Shown: positions 16,364 to 24,070 of the stretch, in pieces
How positions within the stretch are numbered: the stretch's first letter is position 1
How the letters are laid out: each line of letters opens with the position of its first letter
DNA from: a virus
DNA length: 40,929 nucleotides
Virus record (IMG/VR): IMGVR_UViG_3300035680_000027
Location: 1 to 40,929 of that record
Reading direction: 5' to 3' (one strand)
The notes under the pieces: model-generated
The model's database searches: none
What the model was told of the DNA's origin: nothing
The model's input: the letters and a program-made list of their open reading frames with translations, nothing else
Program-made: the position numbers and the translations under genes

Positions 16364-16692
16364 TGATGGGTGATTGGCGGGAAGAAGCGGCTTGCAGGGG
16401 CATGGACCCTGAGTTGTGGTTCCCGATGGAGTATTCGCAAGATCACGATACCGAGATGACAAGAATTTGTATAGAAGTCTGTCCAGTCCAAGAACAATGT
16501 TTGGAAGCAGCATTGGAAAACGTGGAGAAGCGTGGCATTTGGGGTGGTTTTACCCAAGCAGAATTGAAAGGCATTCGCACGAAACGTTTTTCTCGTTGCA
16601 AGAAATGTGGTCGCCGGTGGCCGAAAGCACGGTTGACCAGCCATACCACTTGCCGACCTTGCAGAATTGAGGAATACGATGCACGAAACTGA
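16363..16692 (+). CDS. WhiB-family Fe-S transcription factor with unusual cysteine spacing
   Basis: WhiB proteins bind a [4Fe-4S] cluster through four cysteines and regulate transcription with the principal sigma factor in Actinobacteria. Here the first cysteine is C11 (A-A-C-R-G), followed by C36, C40 and C46, and the signature G-I-W-G-G turn lies at 58-62. The usual spacing is C-x2-C-x5-C; this copy has C-x3-C-x5-C, one residue too many. Two further C-x2-C pairs near the C-terminus (C-K-K-C, C-R-P-C) suggest an added zinc ribbon instead of the usual basic tail. Such phage copies can displace host WhiB proteins. ATG 16363 overlaps the preceding stop; a second ATG follows at 16366. Confidence 0.88.
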   Translation: MMGDWREEAACRGMDPELWFPMEYSQDHDTEMTRICIEVCPVQEQCLEAALENVEKRGIWGGFTQAELKGIRTKRFSRCKKCGRRWPKARLTSHTTCRPCRIEEYDARN

Positions 16693-16837
16693 GGAAAAAG
16701 AACAACTTGTTTTAGATTTGTTGCGGATAATCAAGAAAAACCTTGAAAAAGAATCAAAGTTTCAACCGATTAGAGAAAAGTCCATCGGGCACCCTGATTA
16801 CCCTTCAATCATGCCGGACCTTACGGGGTTGGCATGA
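16679..16837 (+). CDS. small hypothetical protein (52 aa)
   Basis: This short reading frame starts at ATG 16679, overlapping the WhiB end by 14 bp, and stops at 16837, overlapping the start of the membrane-protein gene by 4 bp (ATGA). That perfect fit into the overlapping gene chain is the main evidence that it is real; GAATTGAGGAAT upstream can serve as ribosome-binding site. The N-terminal half is an acidic then basic helix, and the C-terminal half is Pro-rich. No family was recognised. Confidence 0.55.
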   Translation: MHETEEKEQLVLDLLRIIKKNLEKESKFQPIREKSIGHPDYPSIMPDLTGLA

Positions 16838-17037
16838 ACTTGGTTTTTTCATCGTTGGCTGCTCTTGCCGCCATTTTGTGCGTCTTTGTTGCTTGCGTAG
16901 CATTTTCGACCTACCGGCTAGAAACCTCTTGGTCTAAAATGGCGTGGACAGCGGCATCAACAATTGTTGTTGCAAGTTTGTTCTCTTGGGTTTTTATAAT
17001 CGTGGCCCTCAAATACGCAGCAATATTCATGGGATAG
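16834..17037 (+). CDS. small two-span membrane protein (67 aa)
   Basis: The protein has two hydrophobic stretches, about residues 3-25 (L-V-F-S-S-L-A-A-L-A-A-I-L-C-V-F-V-A) and 39-63 (A-A-S-T-I-V-V-A-S-L-F-S-W-V-F-I-I-V-A), joined by a short polar loop with R and K residues. It therefore inserts into the cytoplasmic membrane as a hairpin. It could be a holin-like protein, but it is far from the endolysin and in the early operon, so superinfection exclusion or another membrane role is equally possible. ATG 16834 overlaps the 52-residue gene by 4 bp; it ends nine bases before the terminase small-subunit gene. Confidence 0.65.
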   Translation: MNLVFSSLAALAAILCVFVACVAFSTYRLETSWSKMAWTAASTIVVASLFSWVFIIVALKYAAIFMG

Positions 17038-17040
17038 AAT
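17035..17040 (+). promoter_or_regulatory. -10-like TAGAAT immediately before the terminase genes
   Basis: TAGAAT lies six bases before ATG 17047. No clear ribosome-binding site is present between them, so a leaderless transcript for the terminase genes is possible. No -35 element was recognised at the normal distance. Confidence 0.35.
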
Positions 17041-17046
17041 AGAAAA

Positions 17047-17517
17047 ATGGAAAAAAAGACTTCGGGCGGCAAGTTGGACGAGCAGATGCACGAAAAAATT
17101 GTGCGTGATTTGCGTCGTGGTTCTTATCAGAAAGTCGCTGCTCAAAAGGCCGGAATCGGCTGGTCAACGTTTACTGCTTGGATCAGCCGTGGAGAAATGG
17201 AAGAAGCCCGCATTGCCGAAGGCTTCGATCCCATTGAGTCCGAACAAAAGTATTTGCTTTTCAAGCGTGACGTTGACATTGCTCGCGCAGCAGCCGAAAT
17301 CGAAGCAGTTGGCGAGGTCCGTGACGCTGGAAAGAATGGAAGTTGGCAGGCGTCCGCTTGGTTTTTGGAGCGCAGTTTCCCGCAGCGTTGGGCACGCCAT
17401 CGCGACATTGAGGAAATCCCCGAGAATGACGACGCGGCAAATCCTGATGACGCTCTCCAAAAGTTGCTGACCAAGATGGATATGTTGGCCGAACGTCAAA
17501 ATGACCGGCAGCAGTAA
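17047..17517 (+). CDS. terS: terminase small subunit
   Basis: The 156-residue product has an N-terminal helix-turn-helix (about 14-48: I-V-R-D-L-R-R-G-S-Y-Q-K-V-A-A-Q-K-A-G-I-G-W-S-T-F-T-A-W) followed by a helical region and the W-Q-A-S-A-W-F-L-E-R-S-F-P-Q-R-W element (about 99-114) typical of small terminases of this kind. The small subunit recognises the packaging site and stimulates the large subunit. The acidic C-terminal tail probably contacts its partner. It overlaps the large-subunit gene by 17 bp. ATG 17047 lacks a good Shine-Dalgarno sequence but has a -10-like element just upstream. Confidence 0.8.
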   Translation: MEKKTSGGKLDEQMHEKIVRDLRRGSYQKVAAQKAGIGWSTFTAWISRGEMEEARIAEGFDPIESEQKYLLFKRDVDIARAAAEIEAVGEVRDAGKNGSWQASAWFLERSFPQRWARHRDIEEIPENDDAANPDDALQKLLTKMDMLAERQNDRQQ

Positions 17518-18955
17518 AAGTTTGGCGCAACGCGTTGCTGGGCTTAGCCCTGAGCAGCGCACAGAGATTTTTCAAAGTCTCAGCAAAGCCGAACAAGAAT
17601 CCTTGCAAGAGTATTGGCCGTTTTGGGCACGACCTGAACAGTTGGAACCTGATGGTCAATGGTCGGTTTGGCTTTTCATGGCTGGTCGTGGTGCCGGAAA
17701 AACTCGGGCCGGTGCCGAATGGGTCAAGCACCGCTGCGAAACTCTTGACGTTCCGGGCGGCGTTCCCCGAGGGGCGCTGGTAGCGCCGACACTAGAAAAC
17801 GTTCGTTTGGTTATGGTGGAAGGCGAATCGGGCCTTCTGCGGGTTTTGCCGCCTTCAATGTTGGTGAATGGTTCTGTTGAAAACTCATGGAACCGTGTTG
17901 CCTGCGAATTGACTTTGGCGAACGGTGCAAAAATGAAGGGGTTCAGCGCAGAGAAGGCCGCTCGGCTTCGTGGGCCACAGCATCACTTTGTTTGGTGCGA
18001 CGAACCCGCAGAATTCCGTGATGCCCTTTTAGGTATGAAAGAGGACACGACAATGGCTATGGCGCTGATTGGTTGCCGTCTGCCGCCTGATCCACGAATC
18101 ATGGTCACGGGTACACCCAAAAATGTGCGCCTTATTCACGATCTTATGAACGATGATGGAACCGTTGTCACGCGTGGAACGACTTACGACAACCTTATGA
18201 ACCTTGGTGCCGAATACCGTGATCGGATTCTTTCTCGTTATGAAGGAACACGACTTGGGCGTCAGGAACTTATGGCGGAATTGCTGACGGATTCCGGTTC
18301 GGTTTTTTCTCGGCAATGGTTTCCGATTACAGAAAAACCTCTTGATGGGCCAAACGTGAAACGGATTCGTGCATGGGACTTGGCGGCTACGGAACCATCA
18401 GACGGCAACCCTGATCCCGACTGGACGGTTGGTGCGCTTTTGGCTTGGGACGGCACCCGCCCCGTTGAAGGGTCGGACGTTCCCGGCGTTTTGCAAATTC
18501 AACATATTGTTCGTTGGCGATTGGGGCCGGGAGCAACGCAAGACAAAGTTATGCGTCAAACCCGTGTAGATGCCTTGCCTCGCGTGTTGATTGAAAAAGA
18601 ACCGGGTTCGGCAGGTAAGGCAATGATCGCCGCATACTCTCGGGCGTTGTCAGGCTTCGCTCGCGTCGAAGGAGTAGCGCCTTCGGGGGATAAGCAGACG
18701 CGCGCAGAGATTTGGTCATTGCTTGCCGAACAGGGTCGCGTCACCGTTTTGGACGGAGACTGGATTCCTGACTTCTTGGAAGAACTTGAAGAATTCCCGA
18801 TGGGCAACCATGACGACCAAGTGGACGCTGTTTCTTTGGCGGCTGGTTGGCTGACGGGCAGACGAGTTTCTCGGCGTCGGAAAAGCATTCCAACTTCTCG
18901 CCCAGCATTACCTTCAAGCAGAGTTTCTAGCCGACCTTTGGCGCGATTGAGATAG
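17501..18955 (+). CDS. terL: terminase large subunit
   Basis: This 484-residue protein is the packaging motor. The Walker A loop is A-G-R-G-A-G-K-T-R (61-69) and the Walker B region is F-V-W-C-D-E (about 163-168), with the catalytic glutamate last. The C-terminal RNase H-like nuclease domain shows an initial acidic residue in R-A-W-D-L-A (about 290-295), an I-E-K-E-P-G-S segment and a final acidic pair in N-H-D-D-Q-V-D-A (about 435-442). All needed residues appear intact and the length is normal. ATG 17501 overlaps the small subunit. In many phages terminase directly precedes the portal; here the portal is 6 kb upstream and glycan genes follow instead. Confidence 0.93.
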   Translation: MTGSSKSLAQRVAGLSPEQRTEIFQSLSKAEQESLQEYWPFWARPEQLEPDGQWSVWLFMAGRGAGKTRAGAEWVKHRCETLDVPGGVPRGALVAPTLENVRLVMVEGESGLLRVLPPSMLVNGSVENSWNRVACELTLANGAKMKGFSAEKAARLRGPQHHFVWCDEPAEFRDALLGMKEDTTMAMALIGCRLPPDPRIMVTGTPKNVRLIHDLMNDDGTVVTRGTTYDNLMNLGAEYRDRILSRYEGTRLGRQELMAELLTDSGSVFSRQWFPITEKPLDGPNVKRIRAWDLAATEPSDGNPDPDWTVGALLAWDGTRPVEGSDVPGVLQIQHIVRWRLGPGATQDKVMRQTRVDALPRVLIEKEPGSAGKAMIAAYSRALSGFARVEGVAPSGDKQTRAEIWSLLAEQGRVTVLDGDWIPDFLEELEEFPMGNHDDQVDAVSLAAGWLTGRRVSRRRKSIPTSRPALPSSRVSSRPLARLR

Positions 18956-18964
18956 GATTTGTTC

Positions 18965-19198
18965 ATGTTTGTTGTAAACGGTTGCATGGTGACGTTGCCT
19001 TCCGGTGAAATTCTTCGCCGTCAACGTGCCGTCATGGATGAATCGGGCACATTTCGGGCGTTCGATAAGCGCACCGCTAAAGTCAAGTACGAAGTTGTTC
19101 CGTTGGGTGTGGAGCAAGTGGGTCGCAACAAGTGGCTTCTTGAAACTTCTGACGGCCAAGTGAAAGTTGCTAAATCGGGCTGTGGCTGCGGACGATAA
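18965..19198 (+). CDS. hypothetical small protein with C-terminal Cys-Gly motif (77 aa)
   Basis: ATG 18965 lies 9 bp after the terminase stop; a TTG two codons earlier is an alternative. The product is beta-rich, basic, and ends in S-G-C-G-C-G-R, a small cysteine knuckle near the terminus. The text T-L-P-S-G-E-I-L-R-R-Q suggests a small barrel. No family was recognised. It overlaps the start of the first glycosyltransferase gene and so links terminase and glycan genes in one transcript. Confidence 0.55.
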   Translation: MFVVNGCMVTLPSGEILRRQRAVMDESGTFRAFDKRTAKVKYEVVPLGVEQVGRNKWLLETSDGQVKVAKSGCGCGR

Positions 19199-20138
19199 AC
19201 CCAACATCACAATTGTCGGCTATACGGGTTGGCTGTGGAACGCTGAGGCGGATTGGAAGGACGCATTTGAAGCGGAAGGCTTCAACGTTATTTTCCTTGA
19301 CGAATTGGCGACCGAAGCACAGATTCGGCAAGCGGCAAAGCGTTCAGAATTGTTGCTGTGGATTTCTTCTCGCCTGAATCACAGCAAAAGATTTATGTCG
19401 TCGCTGTCACGGTATTGCGTAACGGCTGGTTGGCACGCCGACCTTTTTTGGGGTTTGAGCCGTCCGAATTGGAAACGTTCTGCGATGTGGGCAGCAGATT
19501 TTGTCTTTACTGCCGATGGTGGGCACGCTGAAGATTGGGAAAAAATGGGCGTAAACCACAAGTGGTTGTTGCCGGGGGTTCGACGGCGCTGGACACAAGA
19601 TGTGGGTCGTTTGCGTGCAAGCGATAAATGTGATGTTGCTTTCATTGGCAGCAATGGCGGCCATTATCACAAGCAATGGACGTACCGTGCCGATTTGATT
19701 GCTGCTTTGCGGGAAATGTGCGAAAGAAATGGTTGGAAGTTCAAGAATCCCGGCGGGGATACTCGGCGTTTGGAACGCAACCGAAGAATGAACGATTTTT
19801 ATCGGTCGGCAAAAGTGACCGTTGGTGACAGCCTTTGTTTGGACAGAGAAAAGTCCTTGTATTGGTCTGATCGGGTGTATGAGGCCACCGGTCGTGGCGG
19901 GCTGCTGATCATGCCGAAAATAGAGGCCCTGAGCGTTCAATCCGAAAATCAGGTCCCGATGTACGGCTGGGGGGACTGGACGGCCTTAGAACGCAAAATA
20001 GGGGCCTTTCTGAGCGATTCGGGGGCCAATGCCGACACGCGATCCGTGTGTCGTGACTGGACAGCGCGTAACCATACCTATAATAATAGGGTGAGAACAC
20101 TTTTGGAAGAAACAGGTGTGGGGAATGACTTCATTTAG
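19182..20138 (+). CDS. glycosyltransferase, CgeB/GT4-like
   Basis: The protein reads as a GT-B glycosyltransferase. Its N-terminal Rossmann-like half begins I-T-I-V-G-Y-T-G-W and includes a D-V-A-F-I-G-S-N-G-G segment (about 150-160). The C-terminal half has the nucleotide-sugar-binding signature S-D-R-V-Y-E-A-T-G-R-G-G-L-L-I-M-P (about 242-258), like CgeB and group 1 transferases. It should transfer a sugar from a nucleotide donor; the acceptor is unknown. GTG 19182 is chosen to give a compact N-terminus; TTG 19167 would add five residues, and both overlap the previous gene. It is the first of a transferase/methyltransferase cassette reaching to 23345. Confidence 0.72.
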   Translation: MAADDKPNITIVGYTGWLWNAEADWKDAFEAEGFNVIFLDELATEAQIRQAAKRSELLLWISSRLNHSKRFMSSLSRYCVTAGWHADLFWGLSRPNWKRSAMWAADFVFTADGGHAEDWEKMGVNHKWLLPGVRRRWTQDVGRLRASDKCDVAFIGSNGGHYHKQWTYRADLIAALREMCERNGWKFKNPGGDTRRLERNRRMNDFYRSAKVTVGDSLCLDREKSLYWSDRVYEATGRGGLLIMPKIEALSVQSENQVPMYGWGDWTALERKIGAFLSDSGANADTRSVCRDWTARNHTYNNRVRTLLEETGVGNDFI

Positions 20139-20304
20139 TTTCCGCAAGGCAGAATCGCTTTCTGACGCTTATTACTCATCAGACGGCTTCCTCCACGACG
20201 ACCACTACGACGATTGCGACCCGGAAGAACTTTGTTACTGCGAAGAATTGCGCCGAGAACGTGACGCGATACGGCAAGCATCGAATCTTGACATTGACTA
20301 TTGA
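20116..20304 (+). CDS. small acidic protein with HD/DD-rich centre (62 aa)
   Basis: GTG 20116 has GGAAG six bases upstream; ATG 20125 three codons later is an alternative without a well-spaced site. The centre of the protein is rich in His, Asp and Tyr (H-D-D-H-Y-D-D-C-D-P-E-E-L-C-Y-C), a likely metal-binding patch, followed by a charged helix. No family was recognised. It overlaps the preceding glycosyltransferase by 23 bp and ends 12 bp before the next glycosyltransferase gene. Confidence 0.5.
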   Translation: MWGMTSFSFRKAESLSDAYYSSDGFLHDDHYDDCDPEELCYCEELRRERDAIRQASNLDIDY

Positions 20305-20316
20305 GCGGGGACTCAA

Positions 20317-21327
20317 ATGAAACTCGGGATTGTGGTTCGTGACGACAACGGCGGGTTGGGCAATCTGACCTATGACGCATTTAGAAACTTGAAACCAGCG
20401 ACAACCGTTGTTGTCCAATCACGACCCTGCCGTGGCGAACCAAGGCCCATAGTTTTTGAAGAAGCGTGGACTTCTACATTTCTTGTCAGCAACCCAATTA
20501 GCGACGACATATGGGAATTCCTTGCTCCGCAAGCAGACATTTGGTGGACCGCTGAGACTTGGTACAACAACCACGCAGAAAAAATCATTGAGGACGCCGG
20601 TAAGAAATCCGTTTTGTATGCCATGCCGGAACTGTTCTCCGGTTCAACGGCAACGCAAGTTTGGAACCCGACCGATTACTTGCAATCCCGAATGCCTAAA
20701 GGATCAAAAGTGGTTCATTGGCCCACCGATCCGCCGATCAAATGGAATGCAAGAACTTCTATCAAGCGCGTGCTTCACATTTCGGGTGGCGCTCAATACG
20801 ACAGAAACGGAACCGAACTTTTTCTTCAAGCGTTGCAGCACGTTTCGTCATCGCTGGAAGTAATGGTTCACCAGCCCGACGAAAGCAATCAAACAAACGA
20901 CTTGCTTCACCGCAAAATGCCGTCAAACATCAAAATGCGGCAAAACACCGAATACATGGATTCGATGAAAGTTCTTTTCCAATGGGCCGATCTAGTTGTT
21001 CTGCCGCGCCGCTACGCAGGACTTTGCCTCCCCGCTTTTGAAGCGTTCGGTCATGGCTGCCTTGTGATGATGCCGGAAGTTGACCCGCAGGCCGCATGGC
21101 CCATTATTGGGGTACCGGCGTTTCGAGAAAGGCCACGTTTGATGAAGGGCGGCAAAATCCCAATGTGGGGCGTCGAACCCCAAATGCTTGCCAGTCGCAT
21201 TGACGCCATTGCCGGATCAACAATTCACCCGATTGTGCGTGCTTCCGAAGAAGGTCGGGCATGGGCAGAGACACGATCTTGGGAACGTTTATTGCCGGTT
21301 TGGGAAACGGGTTTGCAAAGTGTTTAG
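20317..21327 (+). CDS. glycosyltransferase, GT4-like
   Basis: The 336-residue protein begins M-K-L-G-I-V-V-R-D-D-N-G-G-L-G-N, a classic first strand and glycine loop of GT-B enzymes. Near residues 228-245 it has L-P-R-R-Y-A-G-L-C-L-P-A-F-E-A-F-G-H-G, the conserved GT4 donor-binding region with its glutamate. A retaining sugar transfer from a nucleotide donor is expected, in the cytoplasm. No membrane segment was seen. ATG 20317 follows GAGCGGGGACTCAA. It overlaps the following methyltransferase gene by 8 bp. Confidence 0.75.
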   Translation: MKLGIVVRDDNGGLGNLTYDAFRNLKPATTVVVQSRPCRGEPRPIVFEEAWTSTFLVSNPISDDIWEFLAPQADIWWTAETWYNNHAEKIIEDAGKKSVLYAMPELFSGSTATQVWNPTDYLQSRMPKGSKVVHWPTDPPIKWNARTSIKRVLHISGGAQYDRNGTELFLQALQHVSSSLEVMVHQPDESNQTNDLLHRKMPSNIKMRQNTEYMDSMKVLFQWADLVVLPRRYAGLCLPAFEAFGHGCLVMMPEVDPQAAWPIIGVPAFRERPRLMKGGKIPMWGVEPQMLASRIDAIAGSTIHPIVRASEEGRAWAETRSWERLLPVWETGLQSV

Positions 21328-21868
21328 ATACCGGGACAAAACTTTGCGCCCGTTTTGGCACTCCTACAACTGGACTCACACCAACGAACGGCAGATAGAA
21401 CTCCCTGTCGTTTTTGATTGGCTCGGACGCAGAAGCGGCAAAGGTTTGGAGGTCGGCAACGTAACCGGCCATTACATCAAGCCACATCACAAAGTTATTG
21501 ACCTTATGGAAACCGACGAATGGGTAAGCAACACAAACCTGTTTGAAGTTGGAGAACAATTTGATTGGGTTTTAGCAATTTCCACTATTGAGCATGTGGG
21601 CTGGGACAACGAGCCGGGTAGACGTAACCCGGCAGAAGCAATACAACATTTGTTGTCGCTTCTATCGGCAAACGGATCAATGCTTGTTACGGTCCCGCTC
21701 GGATACAACTGGACGCTAGACGCAGAATTGGTTGACGGATTCGGTGCTGACCGATGGGGCTGCGTTTATCGTGGCGAAGGCGTTTGGGAATACAAAAACG
21801 GTTTCAAATGGGAGCCGTACACAATTGGTGCAGGATCAGTTTGGTTCGGAGAATGGGGGCCGGAATGA
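21320..21868 (+). CDS. SAM-dependent methyltransferase-like protein
   Basis: From GTG 21320 (8-bp overlap with the transferase) the product has 182 residues. A glycine-containing L-E-V-G-N-V-T-G-H-Y segment (about 36-45) resembles motif I of class I methyltransferases, with an aspartate-containing K-V-I-D-L-M-E strand (about 51-57) next. F-D-W-V-L-A-I-S-T-I-E-H-V-G (about 76-89) matches the motif IV/post-IV region of the Methyltransf_11 type. Motif I is somewhat degenerate (V-G-N instead of G-x-G), so substrate or activity may be unusual. It probably methylates a sugar or small acceptor given the flanking transferases. Confidence 0.65.
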   Translation: MFRYRDKTLRPFWHSYNWTHTNERQIELPVVFDWLGRRSGKGLEVGNVTGHYIKPHHKVIDLMETDEWVSNTNLFEVGEQFDWVLAISTIEHVGWDNEPGRRNPAEAIQHLLSLLSANGSMLVTVPLGYNWTLDAELVDGFGADRWGCVYRGEGVWEYKNGFKWEPYTIGAGSVWFGEWGPE

Positions 21869-22308
21869 AAATCAATTTGGGTTGTGGCAAAGATGTGAAA
21901 GGCGGCTGGACCAACTGTGATCATCATCCGCTTCCCGGCGTGGACGTTGTTATGGACTTGGATACTTTTCCGTGGCCGTTCGACAACGATTCCGCATCAG
22001 ACATTTTTGCTTCACACATTTACGAGCATGTAGGCAAGCCAATTGATTTCGTATTGGAATGTTGGCGTGTGTTGAAGCCGGGTGGCCGACTGACCATCAT
22101 TTGCCCACATTGGACTTCCGAAAACGCGTTTACTGATCCCACTCACGTTCGGTTTGTGACCGACCGGACTTTCGATTACTGGTGCAAGGGCGAAACCTTG
22201 AATGGGCCGCTTGGCGCACAATTCTTAGGGGACATTTATCAATTCAAAAAGGTCCGAATGAAAAGGAACGGTGGGGACATTCAGTTTTTCCTCCAAAAAT
22301 TGCCATGA
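21865..22308 (+). CDS. SAM-dependent methyltransferase (class I)
   Basis: ATG 21865 overlaps the previous stop by 4 bp. Motif I is clear at the very start (I-N-L-G-C-G-K-D, about residues 3-10), then a D-V-V-M-D-L-D strand (about 27-33), S-H-I-Y-E-H-V (motif IV region, about 50-56) and the W-R-V-L-K-P-G-G-R-L-T-I helix-strand (about 67-78). This is the normal order of a compact Methyltransf_11 enzyme. The protein (147 aa) is short, so it lacks a large substrate-recognition domain. Together with the preceding protein it forms a pair within the glycan cassette. Confidence 0.78.
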   Translation: MKINLGCGKDVKGGWTNCDHHPLPGVDVVMDLDTFPWPFDNDSASDIFASHIYEHVGKPIDFVLECWRVLKPGGRLTIICPHWTSENAFTDPTHVRFVTDRTFDYWCKGETLNGPLGAQFLGDIYQFKKVRMKRNGGDIQFFLQKLP

Positions 22309-23345
22309 CCAAAATCAACGCATACGCAGCGTGGTCGCATTACGCCGATCACATCGCTCCTATTTGGGATCGGTTGGACAATGAACACAAAGGCCAGTTT
22401 GTTGTCCCGTCCCAAACCATCAAAAACCATTTAGCGAATTGGGGCATCGAAGCAACACTAAGTCGCTCAAACGGTCAGACCGCACTCGCCTTACGCAATA
22501 ACGAACCGATGATCGTTGCCGGGTATTCGGACCTAGTAAAAATGAGCAAAAGGCCAATCATTTTTGTTGAACACGGGGCAGGACAAACTTACGTTCGTGA
22601 GGACGGATCTATTCATGGCGGCTATTCCGGTGGCAGGAACCGAAACAAAGTTGGTTTGTTTATCTGCCCTAACAACGAAGTGGCTAAAAGAAACCTTGAC
22701 GCCTATCCGTCTAGTTCTGTGGCGGTTGTTGGCTCACCGCGCTTAGATGATCTTTTTGTGAATCGCAGAGTCAAAAAGGGGTTCAAGACACCGACTATTG
22801 GCGTGTCTTTCCATTGGGACTGCCAAATAACGCCGGAAAGCGGTTCGGCCTTTGGGGAATTCTCTGATCAAATGAAAGATTTTCTGCACTACTCGCGAGT
22901 GTGCGGTTATGACGTTGTTGGGCACGGCCATCCGAAGGCTTGGAACTATCTGTTTCCATACTGGCTGGACCAAAAAGTTGACGTTGTAAAAGAATGGGAT
23001 CAGGTCGTCAAACGAATTGACGTTTTGTTTATAGATAACAGTTCAATCATTTTTGAAGCAGCGGCTCTAGACATTCCCGTTGTCTTGATGGAGTCAGCAA
23101 AATGGCGCAAAGGGGTTTCACACGGTTTGCGCTTTTGGGATTACGCAGATGTTGGGCCGGTTGTGCGACCAAACGAATCTTTGGCAGAAGGGTTGGCGAA
23201 AGCGTTTGATCCAATTTATGCGGAGCGGCGCAGAGAGGTTGCCCGGTCCGTGTATGCTATCCAACCGGACTCGGGGCATCTCTCTAGTCGAAGTGCAGCA
23301 TTAGCGATATTGGAATGGGTGAAGGAGCAAGGAATTGACGGATGA
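22305..23345 (+). CDS. CDP-glycerol glycerophosphotransferase-like GT-B protein
   Basis: The 346-residue protein has an early V-E-H-G-A-G-Q-T (about 88-95) and a later V-V-G-S-P-R-L-D-D-L (about 143-152). These are followed by V-V-G-H-G-H-P (about 205-211) and D-V-L-F-I-D-N-S-S-I-I-F-E-A-A-A-L-D-I-P-V-V-L-M (about 241-264), the arrangement seen in the TagB/TagF-like CDP-glycerol glycerophosphotransferases that build wall teichoic acid. It may add glycerol phosphate or another activated group to a polymer or glycan. ATG 22305 overlaps the methyltransferase stop by 4 bp. No membrane segment is evident. Exact donor and acceptor cannot be read from sequence. Confidence 0.68.
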   Translation: MTKINAYAAWSHYADHIAPIWDRLDNEHKGQFVVPSQTIKNHLANWGIEATLSRSNGQTALALRNNEPMIVAGYSDLVKMSKRPIIFVEHGAGQTYVREDGSIHGGYSGGRNRNKVGLFICPNNEVAKRNLDAYPSSSVAVVGSPRLDDLFVNRRVKKGFKTPTIGVSFHWDCQITPESGSAFGEFSDQMKDFLHYSRVCGYDVVGHGHPKAWNYLFPYWLDQKVDVVKEWDQVVKRIDVLFIDNSSIIFEAAALDIPVVLMESAKWRKGVSHGLRFWDYADVGPVVRPNESLAEGLAKAFDPIYAERRREVARSVYAIQPDSGHLSSRSAALAILEWVKEQGIDG

Positions 23346-23730
23346 TTGTGGAACGATGCGCGGCTACCGAACGGGTTGTCGGTGCGCCCGTTGCAAAAGA
23401 GCAAACGCAGACAATGTGAAGGAATACCGGGAACGCCAGCGTTCTGCGCTGACAACCGTGGCTCACAACCTTCTTGGATACAGGGAGGGTGACACTTCTT
23501 GGGTGTCTAAAGCGGCTTGCCGGGACAAAGACACATCAATGTTTTTTCCGGGCAGAGGCGACTCCCAAAGCATGAACAGGGCGCGCAAAATCTGCGCTGA
23601 ATGTCCCGTAACCGACGACTGTTTGGCTTACGCCCTAAGAACAGATCAAGAGTTCGGTGTATGGGGCGGCAAGTCAATCAGGGAGCGGGAAGCGATGCGG
23701 GCCGTGTGGAGGCGAAGCAGTTATGTCTAG
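23335..23730 (+). CDS. WhiB-family regulator fused to an N-terminal cysteine module
   Basis: Residues about 59-131 form a WhiB domain: A-A-C-R-D, then I-C-A-E-C-P-V-T-D-D-C with the standard C-x2-C-x5-C spacing, and G-V-W-G-G. Residues about 1-37 carry G-Y-R-T-G-C-R-C-A-R-C-K-R-A-N, a small zinc-binding-type motif that occurs as a stand-alone protein in other actinophages. TTG 23335 is chosen because AAGGAG lies eight bases upstream; an in-frame ATG at 23356 would remove the first seven residues. Expected role: Fe-S-dependent transcription control of phage or host genes. It overlaps both neighbours and is thus transcribed with the glycan cassette. Confidence 0.87.
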   Translation: MTDDCGTMRGYRTGCRCARCKRANADNVKEYRERQRSALTTVAHNLLGYREGDTSWVSKAACRDKDTSMFFPGRGDSQSMNRARKICAECPVTDDCLAYALRTDQEFGVWGGKSIREREAMRAVWRRSSYV

Positions 23731-24070
23731 CGAGAATCAGAAAGAAATGATCCGCCTGTCTCGCAACATTGATCGCGGCCTAGACGTTTTACGGGAAGCA
23801 GCACAAGAACTTGCCGAAGCAGAACACGATTATCGGTTAGCGCGTGGGCGGGCATGGGTTCAAACAGCAGGTCAGGGGTATGTGGTTGCCGAACGAGAGG
23901 CCATAGTTGATTCGGCCACCGCCGCAGAACGCCGAAACAGAGATTTGGCAGAAGGCAAACGTCAGTCTGCTCTAGAGGCCGTCAGATCAAATCGGCAACA
24001 ATTGTCTGCTTGGCAATCGTGGGTCGCCGCAGAACGCGCAGAAGCAGAGTTCGCAAGGACAATGCCGTGA
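23723..24070 (+). CDS. hypothetical helical protein (115 aa)
   Basis: ATG 23723 overlaps the WhiB stop by 8 bp. The sequence is almost wholly helical with high Ala, Glu, Arg and Gln content and heptad-like spacing, so a coiled coil is likely over residues 10-110. No family was recognised. The next gene starts within its stop codon (GTGA overlap), so it may pair with the DNA methyltransferase. Confidence 0.55.
   Translation: MSSENQKEMIRLSRNIDRGLDVLREAAQELAEAEHDYRLARGRAWVQTAGQGYVVAEREAIVDSATAAERRNRDLAEGKRQSALEAVRSNRQQLSAWQSWVAAERAEAEFARTMP

Noticed and set aside
16834-17037. Calling the two-span membrane protein a holin
   Set aside because: It is far from the endolysin and within the early operon; hydrophobic hairpin alone is not enough.
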